64,000 bases of DNA from Aestuariimicrobium sp. p3-SID1156 (GCF_025144225.1 NZ_JALXXB010000003.1:191744-255743), one strand, 5' to 3'; shown: positions 17,516-29,210, counted from the stretch's first letter. Made by a program: numbers and translations. Notes: generated by a model from the letters alone, not told the origin.

Positions 17516-18241
17516 ATGGACGATTCATCTGGTGTCGGGGTCCTTGACAAGGCCGCTCTCGTGCTCAGCGCCCTTGAGTCAGGACCCACCACCTTGGCCG
17601 GACTGGTCACGGCAACCGGACTCGCTCGACCGACCGCCCACCGGCTCGCCGTGGCGCTGGAGCACCACCGCCTGGTGGGCCGAGACCTGCAGGGCCGCTT
17701 CGTGCTTGGTCCGCGACTGGGCGAACTGGCCGCGGCGGCTGGCGAGGACCGGCTGCTGGCGACCGCAGGACCCATTCTGGCGCGTCTGCGTGACATCACC
17801 GGCGAGTCGGCGCAGCTGTTCCGTCGCCAGGGTGACATGCGCGTCTGTGCCGCGGCCGCTGAGCGGCCTTCGGGCCTGCGTGACACCGTCCCCATCGGGA
17901 CCACGGTGACCATGGGTGCCGGCTCTGCCGCCCAGGTCCTGCTGGCCTGGGAAGAGGCCGACCGCATGCAGCGCGGGCTCGCTGAGGCAAGCTTCTCTGC
18001 GGTGGCATTGGCTGCCGTGCGTCGTCGGGGCTGGGCCCAGTCGGTGGCCGAGCGTGAGGCCGGCGTGGCCTCGGTGTCCGCACCTGTGCGGGCGCCCTCG
18101 GGCAAGGTGATCGCTGCGGTCTCGGTCTCGGGCCCGATAGAGCGGCTCACCCGTCAGCCCGGACGCCTCCATGCGCCAGCGGTGATGTCTGCTGCCGAAC
18201 GCCTGAGTGAGGTGCTGCGCAGGGCCTCTGCGACCGAGTAG
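17516..18241 (+). CDS. IclR-family regulator of leucine genes (LtbR-like)
   Basis: A 241-residue IclR-family protein. The N-terminal winged helix (residues about 8-65) includes LAGLVTATGLARPTAHRLAVALEHHRLV, and a C-terminal GAF-like effector domain includes the GLRDTVPIGTTVTMGAGSAAQVLLAW region and late APSGKVIAAVSVSGP. The divergent arrangement with leuCD is the same as LtbR of Corynebacterium and Rv2989 of Mycobacterium, where LtbR represses leuB and leuCD. Its target here is most likely the TGRGAY-N4-RTCTCA palindrome present at 17495 and, with one mismatch, at 24055. Start ATG 17516 is fixed by the promoter. A hairpin terminator follows at 18292. Confidence 0.88.
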   Translation: MDDSSGVGVLDKAALVLSALESGPTTLAGLVTATGLARPTAHRLAVALEHHRLVGRDLQGRFVLGPRLGELAAAAGEDRLLATAGPILARLRDITGESAQLFRRQGDMRVCAAAAERPSGLRDTVPIGTTVTMGAGSAAQVLLAWEEADRMQRGLAEASFSAVALAAVRRRGWAQSVAEREAGVASVSAPVRAPSGKVIAAVSVSGPIERLTRQPGRLHAPAVMSAAERLSEVLRRASATE

Positions 18242-18291
18242 CTCCAGGCGTCCCCGGACAGCGACGGCACGCCCCACCCCACGCCAGCATG

Positions 18292-18329
18292 GCAGCGGCC
18301 CGCCCCCCACGATGGGCGCGGGCCGCTGC
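18292..18329. terminator. Bidirectional terminator between the IclR-type gene and hup
   Basis: Perfect 12-bp arms GCAGCGGCCCGC (18292-18303) and its complement (18318-18329) with a 14-base loop. It lies between two convergent genes. The plus-strand side is followed only by a weak T run (GATGTTCCT). Confidence 0.75.
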
Positions 18330-18367
18330 GATGTTCCTGCCGGGACGGGGTCCTCAGGGGAACAGCG

Positions 18368-18643
18368 TCACTTCTTGGCCGAGTTCTTGAGCGCGGTGCC
18401 GGCCGAGAGCTTGACGCCCTTGGATGCAGGGATCTGCATCTCGGCGCCGGTCTGCGGGTTGCGGCCAGTGCGGGCGGCGCGGTCGACGACCTCCATGGTC
18501 AGCAGTCCGGGGATCGTGACCTTCTCACCCTTGGCAGCCGCGTCGTTCAGGATGGCGCCGAAGGCGTCGAGCACGTCGGACGCGGCAGCCTGGGTGGTGT
18601 TGGCCTTCTCGGCGATCGCCTTGACCAGTTCGGTGCGGTTCAT
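18368..18643 (-). CDS. hup: HU-family nucleoid protein
   Basis: A 91-residue DNA-bending histone-like protein. The N-terminal helices MNRTELVKAIAEKANTTQAAA and the arm motif GRNPQTGAEMQIPASKGVKLSAG are diagnostic of HU. It is the short form: it ends in KNSAKK and lacks the long lysine/alanine-rich tail of the mycobacterial HupB, which also sits beside leuD. The start ATG 18643 has a strong AGGAG 5 bases upstream; a longer upstream frame adds only eight unlikely residues. It is expected to be highly expressed and monocistronic. The 240 bases between hup and the tRNA terminator hold the hup promoter, which I could not define well. Confidence 0.95.
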   Translation of the reverse strand: MNRTELVKAIAEKANTTQAAASDVLDAFGAILNDAAAKGEKVTIPGLLTMEVVDRAARTGRNPQTGAEMQIPASKGVKLSAGTALKNSAKK

Positions 18644-18873
18644 GGTTCTCCTAGGTTCTGACGTCAATGGTGACTGTGACCACGTTAGGGATATTTCCGC
18701 CCGATGACGCGGATTGTCGCGTTTTCTGGCGCGTCGTGGGGTTTCGGGGGCGCCCGGGTCCGGGCTTCAGCAAGGTTCTGGACGCTGCTCGCCACCTGGT
18801 GGTCGACCTGCCCGCGCAGGTCACGCGCTTTCATGAATGCCCGGGGTAGCTCCACGTCGCCAGCAAACACAAC

Positions 18874-18897
18874 AACCCGCCTCATGCGAGGCGGGTT
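18874..18897 (-). terminator. Terminator of the tRNA-Gln/tRNA-Glu unit
   Basis: AACCCGCCTC (18874-18883), a 4-base loop and the perfect complement at 18888-18897. On the minus strand the stem is followed by a T-rich run (GTTGTTGTGTTT), as expected for transcription coming from the tRNA genes. Confidence 0.8.
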
Positions 18898-18907
18898 CTC
18901 TGTTTCT

Positions 18908-18983
18908 TGGTACCCCCGACCGGATTCGAACCGGCGCTACTGCCGTGAGAGGGCAGCGTACTAGGCCGCTATACAACGGGGGC
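18908..18983 (-). tRNA. tRNA-Glu (anticodon CTC)
   Basis: The minus strand reads a full cloverleaf. The acceptor is GCCCCCG paired with CGGGGGT (G1-U72), the anticodon arm is CTGCC-CTCTCAC-GGCAG with anticodon CTC reading GAG, and the T arm is CCGGTTCGAATCCGG. Discriminator is A and the 3' CCA is encoded (18908-18910). Glu and Gln tRNAs are adjacent and share one promoter and terminator. Confidence 0.96.
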
Positions 18984-19034
18984 GAGCTAGAAGATCGTAG
19001 CAGAAGCCTTGTCGCTCCTTCAACTCCACTTCCG

Positions 19035-19106
19035 CAGGGGTACTAGGACTCGAACCTAGAATAAATGAACCAGAATCACTCGTGTTGCCAATTACACCAT
19101 ACCCCT
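19035..19106 (-). tRNA. tRNA-Gln (anticodon CTG)
   Basis: The minus strand folds with acceptor AGGGGTA paired to TACCCCT, D arm GTGTAATTGGCAACAC, anticodon arm AGTGA-TTCTGGT-TCATT with anticodon CTG reading CAG, and T arm CTAGGTTCGAGTCCTAG. The discriminator base is G. Unlike its neighbour it does not encode CCA. It precedes tRNA-Glu by 51 bases. Confidence 0.95.
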
Positions 19107-19174
19107 ATGCTGCCGATTGGCCGGCTCGAACTCCCTCGGGAGGCCGTCCGTGCACTGCTCGGCAACGACGCCTC

Positions 19175-19204
19175 ACACTAGTGGATCGACGCCTCTCGAA
19201 TCAA
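19175..19204 (-). promoter_or_regulatory. Promoter of the tRNA-Gln/tRNA-Glu unit
   Basis: On the minus strand TTGATT (complement of 19199-19204), an 18-base spacer and TAGTGT (complement of 19175-19180). Transcription would start about 60 bases before tRNA-Gln. The -35 overlaps the stop codon of the CPBP protease gene. Confidence 0.62.
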
Positions 19205-20166
19205 ATCGAGCGCGAGGGGGTCAGGGTGGCCACCTGCAGCCTCCTCCCCAACCACCACGTGACCAGGGCAACAAGGCTGAAGCCGACCAGGTCCTGGACC
19301 AGTTGGGCCGGGCCGATGGACTGCAGTGCCCGCGTAGCTGCCACCCCGCCACCGAAGACGGCATAACTGAATGCGAACACATTGTTGGCGACATGGGCGG
19401 CAATTGATGCCTCCAGGCCGCCGGTCAGGAGCACCAGGGCGCCCGCCAACAATCCGAAAGCAAATCTATCCGCGAATAGCCACACATTCTGCACGCCGTG
19501 GAACAGAGCAAACAGCAGCGCAGACGCCACCACCCCCACCCACCGGTTGCTCGACAGCGAGCCAAAGGCCTGCATCAGGTAACCGCGGAAGAAGTACTCC
19601 TCGCCGGCTGCCTGGAGCGGTGAACACAGCAGGATCGCCAGCATCCACCACTGCCACCCGGCGGTGACGCTGAGATGGGTCTGCTGCCCTATCCGTGCGC
19701 CCCACATCACGGCGTTGAGCACCAACGCGGCCAGCGGCAGGCAGAGCAGCAGGTAGCGCCACCGCAGCCCCGGCTGCACCGAGGACGCGTAGGGAACCGG
19801 ACGCCCATGCCACCCGCGCACCATCACGATCGCGATGGGGATCAGGCAGGCCAGCGCCAGGTGGCCGGAGACCATGCCCTGCACCAGCTCATAGCGTCCT
19901 GCCCGCATGGCCCACTCGGCGAAGGAGCTGGGCCGACCGTCGAGAAGCCAGAACAGCCCCTGCAGCAGTTGGGCCACCAGGGGCACCACCAGCGCATAGG
20001 CGAACAGCGCCAGCGCCAATCCGAACCAGCTGCGAACCGGGACGAAGGAGGGGCCCCGCAGCACCTGCGTGAATGGGACCCCGGCGGGCGGCTCGGTCAG
20101 CCGCGCGAGGAACTGTCCCGGTCCGAGGGCGGGGGCGTCCGCGGGCCGGTCTGGTCGAGCGCTCAC
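19201..20166 (-). CDS. CPBP family intramembrane metalloprotease (CAAX/Abi type)
   Basis: A 321-residue polytopic membrane protein with about eight hydrophobic helices. The CPBP (formerly Abi) active-site motifs are present: EEYFFRG (E-E-x3-R), FALFHGVQN with the catalytic histidine, and HVANN near the C-terminus. Such proteases cleave membrane or prenylated substrates; some act in bacteriocin self-immunity, but nothing here shows that. GTG 20166 overlaps the stop of the upstream FAH-family gene (GTGA), so translation is coupled to it. In Mycobacterium the gene next to the FAH hydrolase is gltX; here this protease takes that place. Confidence 0.85.
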   Translation of the reverse strand: MSARPDRPADAPALGPGQFLARLTEPPAGVPFTQVLRGPSFVPVRSWFGLALALFAYALVVPLVAQLLQGLFWLLDGRPSSFAEWAMRAGRYELVQGMVSGHLALACLIPIAIVMVRGWHGRPVPYASSVQPGLRWRYLLLCLPLAALVLNAVMWGARIGQQTHLSVTAGWQWWMLAILLCSPLQAAGEEYFFRGYLMQAFGSLSSNRWVGVVASALLFALFHGVQNVWLFADRFAFGLLAGALVLLTGGLEASIAAHVANNVFAFSYAVFGGGVAATRALQSIGPAQLVQDLVGFSLVALVTWWLGRRLQVATLTPSRSI

Positions 20167-20969
20167 TGGTCCTCGGCGACGACGGTGTTGGTGAGGGTGC
20201 CGACCTGGTCGATCGTCACGCTGACCTCCTGCCCGGGCACCATGCGGCCCACGCCCGCGGGGGTGCCGGTGAGGATCACGTCGCCGGGCAGCAGGGTGGT
20301 GAAACCGCTGATGTGGGAGACCAGGGCGGGAATGTCGTGGACCATCTGGTTCGTGTTGCCGTCCTGGACGACCTCTCCGGCCAGTTCGGTCGTGATGTGC
20401 AGCTGGCCCGCCTCCTCGAGGCTGAGGTGGGTGACGATCCAGGGCCCGAGCGGGCAGAAGGTGTCCCAGCCCTTGCCGCGGGCCCACTGGGGCTCGGCCT
20501 TCTGCAGGTCGCGCGCCGTCACGTCGTTGGCGACGGTGTAGCCGAAGATGACCTCGCCGACGCGCTCCTTCGGCACCTGCTTGCAGATGCGCCCGATCAC
20601 CACGGCCAGCTCACCCTCGTAGCTCAGCTCCTCCACGACCGCGGGCTCCACGATCGGGTCCTGGGGGCCGATCACCGAGGTGTTCGGCTTGAAGAAGATC
20701 AGCGGGGTCTCGGGCACCTCGTTGCCCATCTCGGCGGCGTGGGCGGCGAAGTTCCGGCCCACACCCACGACCTTCGACCGCGGGATCACCGGCGCCAGCA
20801 GACGGACCTCGTCCAGTCCGTGGCGCTTGCCGGTGTAGTTCACCGGACCGGCCAGCGGGTCACCCGTCAGCGTGGCGATGGTGTCGGGGTGCTCACCACC
20901 ATCCACGGCGAGTTCGACGATTCCGAAGGCGGGGTCCTGACCGGGAGCGGCGTAACGAGCGATGCGCAT
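20163..20969 (-). CDS. Fumarylacetoacetate hydrolase family protein
   Basis: A 268-residue FAH-fold enzyme. An N-terminal small domain is followed by the catalytic core with KVVGVGRNFAAHAAEMG, FFKPNTSVIG, the metal-binding E-x-E (SYEGELAVVIG), GYTVANDVTARDLQ and the late LLPGDVILTGTPAGVG. Members act on acylpyruvates, oxaloacetate or 2-oxohept-3-ene-dioate; the substrate here is not determined. The actinobacterial orthologue lies between gltX and leuB. The ATG 20969 is supported by a TAGGCT hexamer 6 bases upstream. It forms a two-gene operon with the CPBP protease. Confidence 0.9.
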   Translation of the reverse strand: MRIARYAAPGQDPAFGIVELAVDGGEHPDTIATLTGDPLAGPVNYTGKRHGLDEVRLLAPVIPRSKVVGVGRNFAAHAAEMGNEVPETPLIFFKPNTSVIGPQDPIVEPAVVEELSYEGELAVVIGRICKQVPKERVGEVIFGYTVANDVTARDLQKAEPQWARGKGWDTFCPLGPWIVTHLSLEEAGQLHITTELAGEVVQDGNTNQMVHDIPALVSHISGFTTLLPGDVILTGTPAGVGRMVPGQEVSVTIDQVGTLTNTVVAEDQ

Positions 20970-20981
20970 GGGCCCAGCCTA
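20970..20981 (-). promoter_or_regulatory. -10 element of the FAH-family gene
   Basis: TAGGCT (complement of 20976-20981), 6 bases before ATG 20969, no Shine-Dalgarno sequence; leaderless pattern. Confidence 0.45.
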
Positions 20982-21044
20982 GTGGCGAGGCACGCGACGG
21001 CCCGCCACCGATCACCCAGCCCCACAGTCGTCAGATGCCTCTGA

Positions 21045-21056
21045 CAGACTGACCCC
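21045..21056 (+). promoter_or_regulatory. -10 element of deoA
   Basis: CAGACT (21045-21050), 6 bases before ATG 21057; no Shine-Dalgarno sequence. The hexamer is identical to that in front of pyrE. Confidence 0.42.
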
Positions 21057-22337
<1,281 letters not shown>

Positions 22338-22375
22338 CCTGGCGCTGCCCCACCTCGTGCTGGAGTGCGGCGTGC

Positions 22376-23947
22376 TCAGAACTGCTTGAGCAGCCCGTAG
22401 AGATAGGCGTCCGAGAGTGCCTCCCAGGAGGCCTCCACGACGTTGGTGCCCAAGCCGACGGTGGTCCAGGTGTGATCGCCGTGGGTCATGTCGATGAGCA
22501 CCCGCACGATCGAGTCGGTGCCCACCGTGTCGTTGTCGAGGACGCGCACTCGGTAGTCGATGAGCTGGTACTCCTCGATCACCGGGTGCGACTGGGCCAG
22601 AGCCCGCCGAAGCGCCGCGTCGAGGGCGTTCAGCGCACCATTGCCCTGCCCAGTGAACTGGGCATCCCCGAGGTGGATGACCGCTTCAGAATCACCGGCG
22701 CCAGATGCGTCGTGGGTGGTGGAGACCGTCCAGGTGTCAACGGTGAAGGGACGGTCGAGCATCCCCAGCTCGGCCCGCAGCAGCAGCTCGAAACTGGCAT
22801 CGGCTGCCTCGTAGGAGTAACCCTCGGCCTCACGCTGCTTGATGCGCTCGGCAACGCGTCCGGCGGCGTCCCGATCGGTGAGGTCGAGGCCGAGCTGTTC
22901 GGCCTTGATCTGGACGTTGGCGCGGCCCGACATGTCCGAGATCAGCATCCGCATCTGGTTCCCGACCAGGTCGGGGTCGGTGTGCTGGTACAGGTCGGGG
23001 TCGATGCGGATCGCGGACGCGTGCAGGCCAGCCTTGTGCGCAAACGCGGAGCGTCCGACATAGGGCTGGCGGGGCTGGGTCGGCTGGTTGGTGATGTCGG
23101 CGATGGCGTGGCTAATGTGCGTCAGCGAGCCGAGCCCTCCCCCGCGCAGGACACTCCAGGCGTACTTGAGTTCGAGGTTGGCCACGATGGTGGTCAGGTC
23201 GGCATTGCCGGTCCGCTCGCCGTACCCGTTGACGGTGCCCTGGATCTGCATCACACCAGCTTCGACGGCGGCCAGCGAGTTGGCCACTGCACAGCCGGAG
23301 TCGTTGTGGCAGTGGATGCCCAGGTCGACGCCGATGGCGCTCGCAGCGGAGACCACGTCGCCCATCCGGCTGGGCAGCATGCCGCCGTTGGTGTCGCACA
23401 GCACCACCACCTCCGCGCCCGCCTCGGCGGCAGCGCGGACCACCTCCAGGGCGTAGTCGGGGTTCTGGTAGTAGCCGTCGAAGAAGTGCTCGCAGTCCAG
23501 GTAGACGCTCTTGCCCTCGTTGACAAGGTGCGAGACGGTGTCGCTGACCATGGCGAGGTTCTCGTCCAGGGTGGTGCGCAGCGCGTCGGTGACATGGCGG
23601 TCGTGGGATTTGGCGACCAGGCAGATGGTGCTGGTGCCGGCATCACGCAGGGCGGCCACCTGGGGGTCATCGGCGGCCTTGGCCCCGGGCTTGCGGGTCG
23701 AACCGAAGGCGACCAGCGTGGCATTGCGCAGGGTGAGGCGCTCGGCGGCCTCGGCGAAGAATGCCGTGTCACTCGGGTTCGCCCCCGGCCACCCGCCCTC
23801 GATGTGGGTCACCCCCAGTTCATCCAGCAGGGTCGCGATCCGCATCTTGTCGGCGACGCTCAGGCGCAGGCCCTCCTGCTGCGCACCATCGCGCAGGGTG
23901 GTGTCATAGATGTGCAAGCGCTCGGGAGCGGCAGGGATGAGGCTCAT
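22376..23947 (-). CDS. cimA: (R)-citramalate synthase
   Basis: A 523-residue HMGL-like enzyme of the isopropylmalate/citramalate synthase family. The N-terminal TIM barrel begins [15 protein letters not shown] and contains [11 protein letters not shown] and the metal ligands in [14 protein letters not shown], then [16 protein letters not shown]; the C-terminal regulatory domain is about residues 390-523. Residues such as [13 protein letters not shown] identify the CimA-type branch rather than LeuA. The enzyme condenses pyruvate with acetyl-CoA, giving a threonine-independent route to 2-oxobutyrate and isoleucine; LeuCD and LeuB from this window can perform the next steps. ATG 23947 has GGAG 6 bases upstream. 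It is divergent from leuB and may share its operator. Confidence 0.9.
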   Translation of the reverse strand: MSLIPAAPERLHIYDTTLRDGAQQEGLRLSVADKMRIATLLDELGVTHIEGGWPGANPSDTAFFAEAAERLTLRNATLVAFGSTRKPGAKAADDPQVAALRDAGTSTICLVAKSHDRHVTDALRTTLDENLAMVSDTVSHLVNEGKSVYLDCEHFFDGYYQNPDYALEVVRAAAEAGAEVVVLCDTNGGMLPSRMGDVVSAASAIGVDLGIHCHNDSGCAVANSLAAVEAGVMQIQGTVNGYGERTGNADLTTIVANLELKYAWSVLRGGGLGSLTHISHAIADITNQPTQPRQPYVGRSAFAHKAGLHASAIRIDPDLYQHTDPDLVGNQMRMLISDMSGRANVQIKAEQLGLDLTDRDAAGRVAERIKQREAEGYSYEAADASFELLLRAELGMLDRPFTVDTWTVSTTHDASGAGDSEAVIHLGDAQFTGQGNGALNALDAALRRALAQSHPVIEEYQLIDYRVRVLDNDTVGTDSIVRVLIDMTHGDHTWTTVGLGTNVVEASWEALSDAYLYGLLKQF

Positions 23948-24054
23948 CGGTTCTCCAGTGGTGTCGGCGCCAGTGGGCGGGCGAGCGGCGGACGCGGTGC
24001 TACCGAAGGCCCAGTGTTGCGCGTCGCTCCGGCCGCCCGAGGCCGGCCCGCACT

Positions 24055-24072
24055 GTGGGATTCGCATCTCAG
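24055..24072. promoter_or_regulatory. Second candidate operator of the IclR-type leu regulator
   Basis: The sequence GTGGGATTCGCATCTCAG has the same architecture as the palindrome at 17495-17512: TGGGAT, four bases, ATCTCA, against TGAGAC, four bases, GTCTCA. It lies 18 bases upstream of the leuB -10, in the cimA/leuB divergent region. LtbR of Corynebacterium controls both leuCD and leuB, so a shared motif is expected. Confidence 0.5.
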
Positions 24073-24089
24073 GGATTGGTCGGCGCTCC

Positions 24090-24102
24090 TAGACTCATGC
24101 CC
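24090..24102 (+). promoter_or_regulatory. -10 element of leuB
   Basis: TAGACT (24090-24095) is followed by 7 bases and ATG 24103. No Shine-Dalgarno sequence precedes either ATG (24097 or 24103), which fits a leaderless message starting at 24103. Confidence 0.45.
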
Positions 24103-25170
24103 ATGACGCAGAACAACTCCACCCCCACCATCGCCGTCATCGGGGGCGACGGCATCGGCCCCGAGGTGACCGCTGAGGCTCTCAAGGTTCTCAGGGCCGC
24201 CGCGGGGGAGGATGCCTTCTCCTTCGTCGACTATGACCTGGGGGCGGAGCGCTGGCAGCGGACCGGTGAGGTGCTGCCCGATTCGGTGCTGGAGGAGTTG
24301 AAGGGCGTGGACGCCATCATGTTGGGTGCGGTCGGCGCAGCCCCGGGCTCCACCACGATTCCCAGCGGCCTGTTGGAGCGCGGTCTGCTGCTGAAGCTGC
24401 GTTTCGCGCTGGACCATGCGGTCAACCTGCGCCCGAGCATCCTCTATCCCGGCGTCCCCACTCCCCTCTCCGAGACCGTGGTCGCCGACAAGGAGGTCGA
24501 CTTCGTGGTCGTCCGTGAGGGCACCGAGGGCCTGTACTGCGGCAACGGCGGCGCCGTCCGTGTCGGCACGCCGCATGAGATCGCCACGGAGGTGAGCGTC
24601 AATACCGCCCATGGCGTGGAGCGCGTCGTTCGCGATGCCTTCGAGCGCGCCACCCGGCGACGCAACGAGCTCACCCTGCTGCACAAGCACAACGTCCTGG
24701 TCAACGCGGGTGGGCTGTGGAATCGCATCGTGGCCGAGGTGGGCCAGGAGTACCCCCAGGTCGAACGCAACTACCTCCACATCGACGCCGCCATGATCAA
24801 GATGGTCGTGGACCCGGCCGCTTTCGACGTCATCGTCACCGACAACCTCTTCGGCGACATCATCACCGATCTGGCGGCCGCTGTCACCGGGGGCATCGGG
24901 TTGGCCGCCTCGGCGAACATCAACCCCAGCCGTGAGTACCCCTCCATGTTCGAACCTGTCCATGGGTCAGCCCCCGACATCGCCGCTCAGGGCATCGCCG
25001 ACCCGACTGCTGCGATCAGTTCGGTGGCGTTGCTGCTCGACCACCTGGGACGCTCCGAGGAGGCCGAACGCATCACGTCCGCGGTGGCCTCCGACATTGC
25101 CCGGCGGGGGGCTCGACCACGCTCGACCACGCAGGTGGGCGACGACATCGCAGGAGCCGTGGCACGCTGA
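24103..25170 (+). CDS. leuB: 3-isopropylmalate dehydrogenase
   Basis: A 355-residue beta-decarboxylating dehydrogenase that oxidises 3-isopropylmalate in leucine synthesis; the family can also oxidise the methylmalate made by the citramalate route. Motifs: [21 protein letters not shown] at the N-terminus, the substrate-binding [12 protein letters not shown], the catalytic lysine region TLLHKHNVL, and [20 protein letters not shown] with the metal-binding aspartates, then [15 protein letters not shown]. It is the actinobacterial-type short LeuB. Start is chosen by the -10 spacing; ATG 24097 is six bases upstream. No terminator was recognised after it before cspA. Confidence 0.94.
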   Translation: MTQNNSTPTIAVIGGDGIGPEVTAEALKVLRAAAGEDAFSFVDYDLGAERWQRTGEVLPDSVLEELKGVDAIMLGAVGAAPGSTTIPSGLLERGLLLKLRFALDHAVNLRPSILYPGVPTPLSETVVADKEVDFVVVREGTEGLYCGNGGAVRVGTPHEIATEVSVNTAHGVERVVRDAFERATRRRNELTLLHKHNVLVNAGGLWNRIVAEVGQEYPQVERNYLHIDAAMIKMVVDPAAFDVIVTDNLFGDIITDLAAAVTGGIGLAASANINPSREYPSMFEPVHGSAPDIAAQGIADPTAAISSVALLLDHLGRSEEAERITSAVASDIARRGARPRSTTQVGDDIAGAVAR

Positions 25171-25250
25171 GCTTCGCGCGTCCCCACCCTTCAGGGTCCA
25201 TTCGAGGAATGGACTTCGGGAGATGATTCGCCTTTGGCCCCGGGGCGACG

Positions 25251-25399
25251 TACTCTTGAAGCAGTGTTGAGGGGTTTCCCCTGAAGTGTGAGCAGTATGG
25301 CGAGGTTCATCTCCCGAGCCAGGTTTTTCCCGAAGACGGTTCTCTCAGCATCACAGGGCGCGCAATCCGACGCTCCCGTCTTCCACAGAAAGGCCAAGC
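25251..25399 (+). promoter_or_regulatory. cspA promoter and long 5' leader
   Basis: A TACTCT hexamer (25251-25256) would start a transcript near 25263, leaving a leader of about 137 bases before the ATG. Long leaders are usual for cold-shock genes and can fold differently in the cold. The first leader element is a perfect hairpin AGGGG-TTT-CCCCT (25270-25282). The Shine-Dalgarno AGAAAGG lies at 25387-25393. No good -35 was found. Confidence 0.45.
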
Positions 25400-25603
25400 A
25401 TGGCTACCGGTACTGTCAAGTGGTTCAACGCCGACAAGGGCTTCGGCTTCATCTCCCCCGACGACGGCTCGGCCGACGTCTTCGTGCACTTCAGCGCGAT
25501 CCAGTCCAACGGCTACCGCAGCCTCGACGAGAACGACAAGGTCTCCTACGAGGTCGAGCGCGGACCCAAGGGCCTCCAGGCCACCTCGGTCTCCGTCATC
25601 TGA
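25400..25603 (+). CDS. cspA: Cold-shock protein (CspA family)
   Basis: A 67-residue single OB-fold nucleic-acid-binding protein. Both RNA-binding motifs are intact: KGFGFISP (RNP1) and VFVHFSAI (RNP2), preceded by the standard [12 protein letters not shown] start. Csp proteins melt RNA secondary structure and often act as transcription antiterminators. It is the normal actinobacterial short form with no C-terminal extension. The Shine-Dalgarno sequence is 6 bases before the ATG. The gene is monocistronic, with a strong terminator 55 bases after the stop. Confidence 0.97.
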   Translation: MATGTVKWFNADKGFGFISPDDGSADVFVHFSAIQSNGYRSLDENDKVSYEVERGPKGLQATSVSVI

Positions 25604-25657
25604 TCCACGATCACTGAGTCGGTTCCCTGAACCGACGCGCTGATCCGGCAGACGCAC

Positions 25658-25689
25658 AGGAACCCGCCCCCTCGAGGGGGCGGGTTCCT
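25658..25689. terminator. Strong bidirectional terminator between cspA and ilvC
   Basis: AGGAACCCGCCCC (25658-25670), a CTCGAG centre that is itself palindromic, and the perfect complement up to 25689, giving a 16-bp uninterrupted inverted repeat. On the plus strand it is followed by TTGTGGTTTAT. It lies between convergent genes. Confidence 0.88.
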
Positions 25690-25714
25690 TGTGGTTTATC
25701 GGGATTGGCGCGGA

Positions 25715-27346
<1,632 letters not shown>

Positions 27347-27350
<4 letters not shown>

Positions 27351-29092
27351 AGCACTTCCTCTTCCCAGTCCGGAGCCATGTCCTTGGCCACCTTGATCTC
27401 ATCATTGCTGGTGCCGGCGGCCACCATCGGCCAGACCATCGCGTCCTTGTGAACGACGAACTCCACCACGACGGGGCGATCGTTGATCTCCATCGCCTGC
27501 TTCAGGACCTCCTCGACCTCCTCGGCGGTCTCGGCGCGCAGCCCCACGCATCCCATGGCCTCGGCAAGCAGGGGGAAGTCGGGCACTCGGCTGGAGTGCA
27601 GCTCGGTGTTGGAGTATCGCCCCTCGTAGAACAGGGTCTGCCACTGGCGCACCATGCCCAGCACCTGGTTGTTGATCACGGCGATCTTGACCGGGATGCC
27701 CTCGAGTGCACAGGTCACCAGCTCCTGGTTGGTCATCTGGAAGCAGCCGTCGCCATCGATCCCCCACACGACGGTGTCGGGGTTGCCGACCTTGGCCCCC
27801 ATCGCCGCCGGGACGCAGTAGCCCATCGTGCCGGCTCCACCGGAATTCAGCCACTTGCGGGGCTTCTCGTGGGGCAGGAAGTGCGCCGACCACATCTGGT
27901 GCTGGCCCACGCCTGCGGCGAAGATCGCGTCGGGGCCGGCGACCTCGCCGATCCGCTTGATGACGTACTGCGGGCTCAGCGTGCCGTCAGTGGGCTCTTC
28001 GTAGCCTGTGGGGTAGCGGCGCTTCAGGCTGGCGACGAAGTCGTGCCACGCCCCCAGCTCCGGACGCTCGTGGTTGCGCAGCGCATGGACCAGCCCCGCG
28101 AGCACCTCCTGGGCGTCCCCCACGATCGGCAGGTCCGCGACACGGTTCTTGGAGATCTCGGCCGGGTCGATGTCGGCATGGATCACCGTCGCCTGCGGCG
28201 CGAACGTGTCCAGCCGGCCGGTGACCCGGTCGTCGAAGCGCGTGCCGATGGCGATCAGCAGGTCCGCACGTTGGATGGCCCCCACTGCGGCGACGGTCCC
28301 GTGCATACCCGGCATGCCCAGGTTGAGCTCATGGCTGTCGGGCAGGGCACCGCGTGCCATCAGTGTGGTGACCACCGGGATGCCGGTCAGGCGCACCAAC
28401 TCCGCCAGTTCGTCGGTGGCCTCAGCCTTGATGACCCCGCCGCCGATGTAGAGCACCGGACGCGTGGACTCGGCGATCATCCGGGCCGCCGCCTTGAGCT
28501 GCTTGGCATGGGGTTTGGTGTTGGGGCGGTAGCTCGGGAGGTGGATCTCCTCGGGCCAGACGAAGGGCGCGCTCTTGACCAGGGCGTCCTTGGCGATGTC
28601 GACCAGCACGGGGCCGGGACGTCCGGTGGAGGCGACGTGGAAGGCCTCCTTGATGGCGCCGGGGATGTCCTCCACCCGGGTCACCAGGTAGTTGTGCTTG
28701 GTGATCGGCATCGAGATGCCGCGGATGTCGGCCTCCTGGAAGGCGTCGGTTCCGATGGAGGTGGAGTTCACCTGACCGGTGATGGCCACCATCGGGACCG
28801 AGTCCATGTAGGCATCGGCCAACGGGGTCACCAGGTTGGTGGCGCCGGGGCCGGAGGTGGCAATACAGACTCCGACGCGTCCGGTCGAGGAGGCATAACC
28901 CTCGGCGGCGTGGCCGGCACCCTGTTCGTGGCGGACCAGGATGTGACGGACCGAGGAATCGAACAGCGGGTCGTAGGCGGGCAGGATCGCCCCGCCCGGA
29001 ATGCCGAAGACGACCTCGACACCCATACGCTCCAGGGACGTCACCAGCGCCTGGGCGCCGGTGAGGGTCTGTGTACCTGCCTCATCGGTCAT
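27347..29092 (-). CDS. ilvB: Acetolactate synthase large subunit
   Basis: A 581-residue thiamine-diphosphate- and FAD-dependent catalytic subunit that makes acetolactate or acetohydroxybutyrate. Motifs: [16 protein letters not shown], the catalytic glutamate in [26 protein letters not shown], the FAD region [16 protein letters not shown] (ATRFDDR), and the TPP/Mg motif [19 protein letters not shown] 29092 is preferred over an upstream GTG-type extension because the family N-terminus starts near [13 protein letters not shown] and AAAGGA precedes the ATG by 8 bases. It heads ilvB-ilvN-ilvC, with an attenuator-like leader 43 bases and further upstream. Confidence 0.97.
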
Positions 29093-29135
29093 CGTGCGGT
29101 CCTTTCGGGAATGGTGGGTGCATGGCTCCTGCAAC

Positions 29136-29170
29136 AAAAAACCCTCGTGAGCCGGGGTGGCATACGAGGG
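29136..29170 (-). terminator. Transcription attenuator in the ilvB leader
   Basis: On the minus strand a perfect 7-bp stem CCCTCGT/ACGAGGG (29142-29148 with 29164-29170) with a 15-base loop is followed at once by six T residues (29136-29141). It lies 43 bases before the ilvB start and 33 bases after the leader-peptide stop codon, the position expected of an attenuator. Confidence 0.8.
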
Positions 29171-29171
29171 A

Positions 29172-29210
29172 GCGCTGGTCGGGGCGGGCGATGCCCTGGC
29201 GACTCAGCGC
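29172..29210 (-). promoter_or_regulatory. Leader hairpin overlapping the leader-peptide stop
   Basis: GCGCTG (29205-29210 on the minus strand, covering the last codons and stop of the leader peptide) pairs with CAGCGC (29172-29177) and encloses an inner hairpin GGGC-ATC-GCCC (29186-29196). It directly precedes the terminator stem. A ribosome stalled upstream or finishing the peptide would change its formation. Confidence 0.5.

Noticed and set aside
18668..18873. A coding gene between hup and the tRNA genes
   Set aside because: Frames are short, lack ribosome binding sites and have no recognisable sequence; only a promoter region for hup is expected here.
19201..20166. Bacteriocin immunity or abortive-infection locus based on the CPBP (Abi) domain
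   Set aside because: No bacteriocin precursor, double-glycine peptide or toxin partner is adjacent; CPBP proteases are widespread housekeeping membrane proteins.
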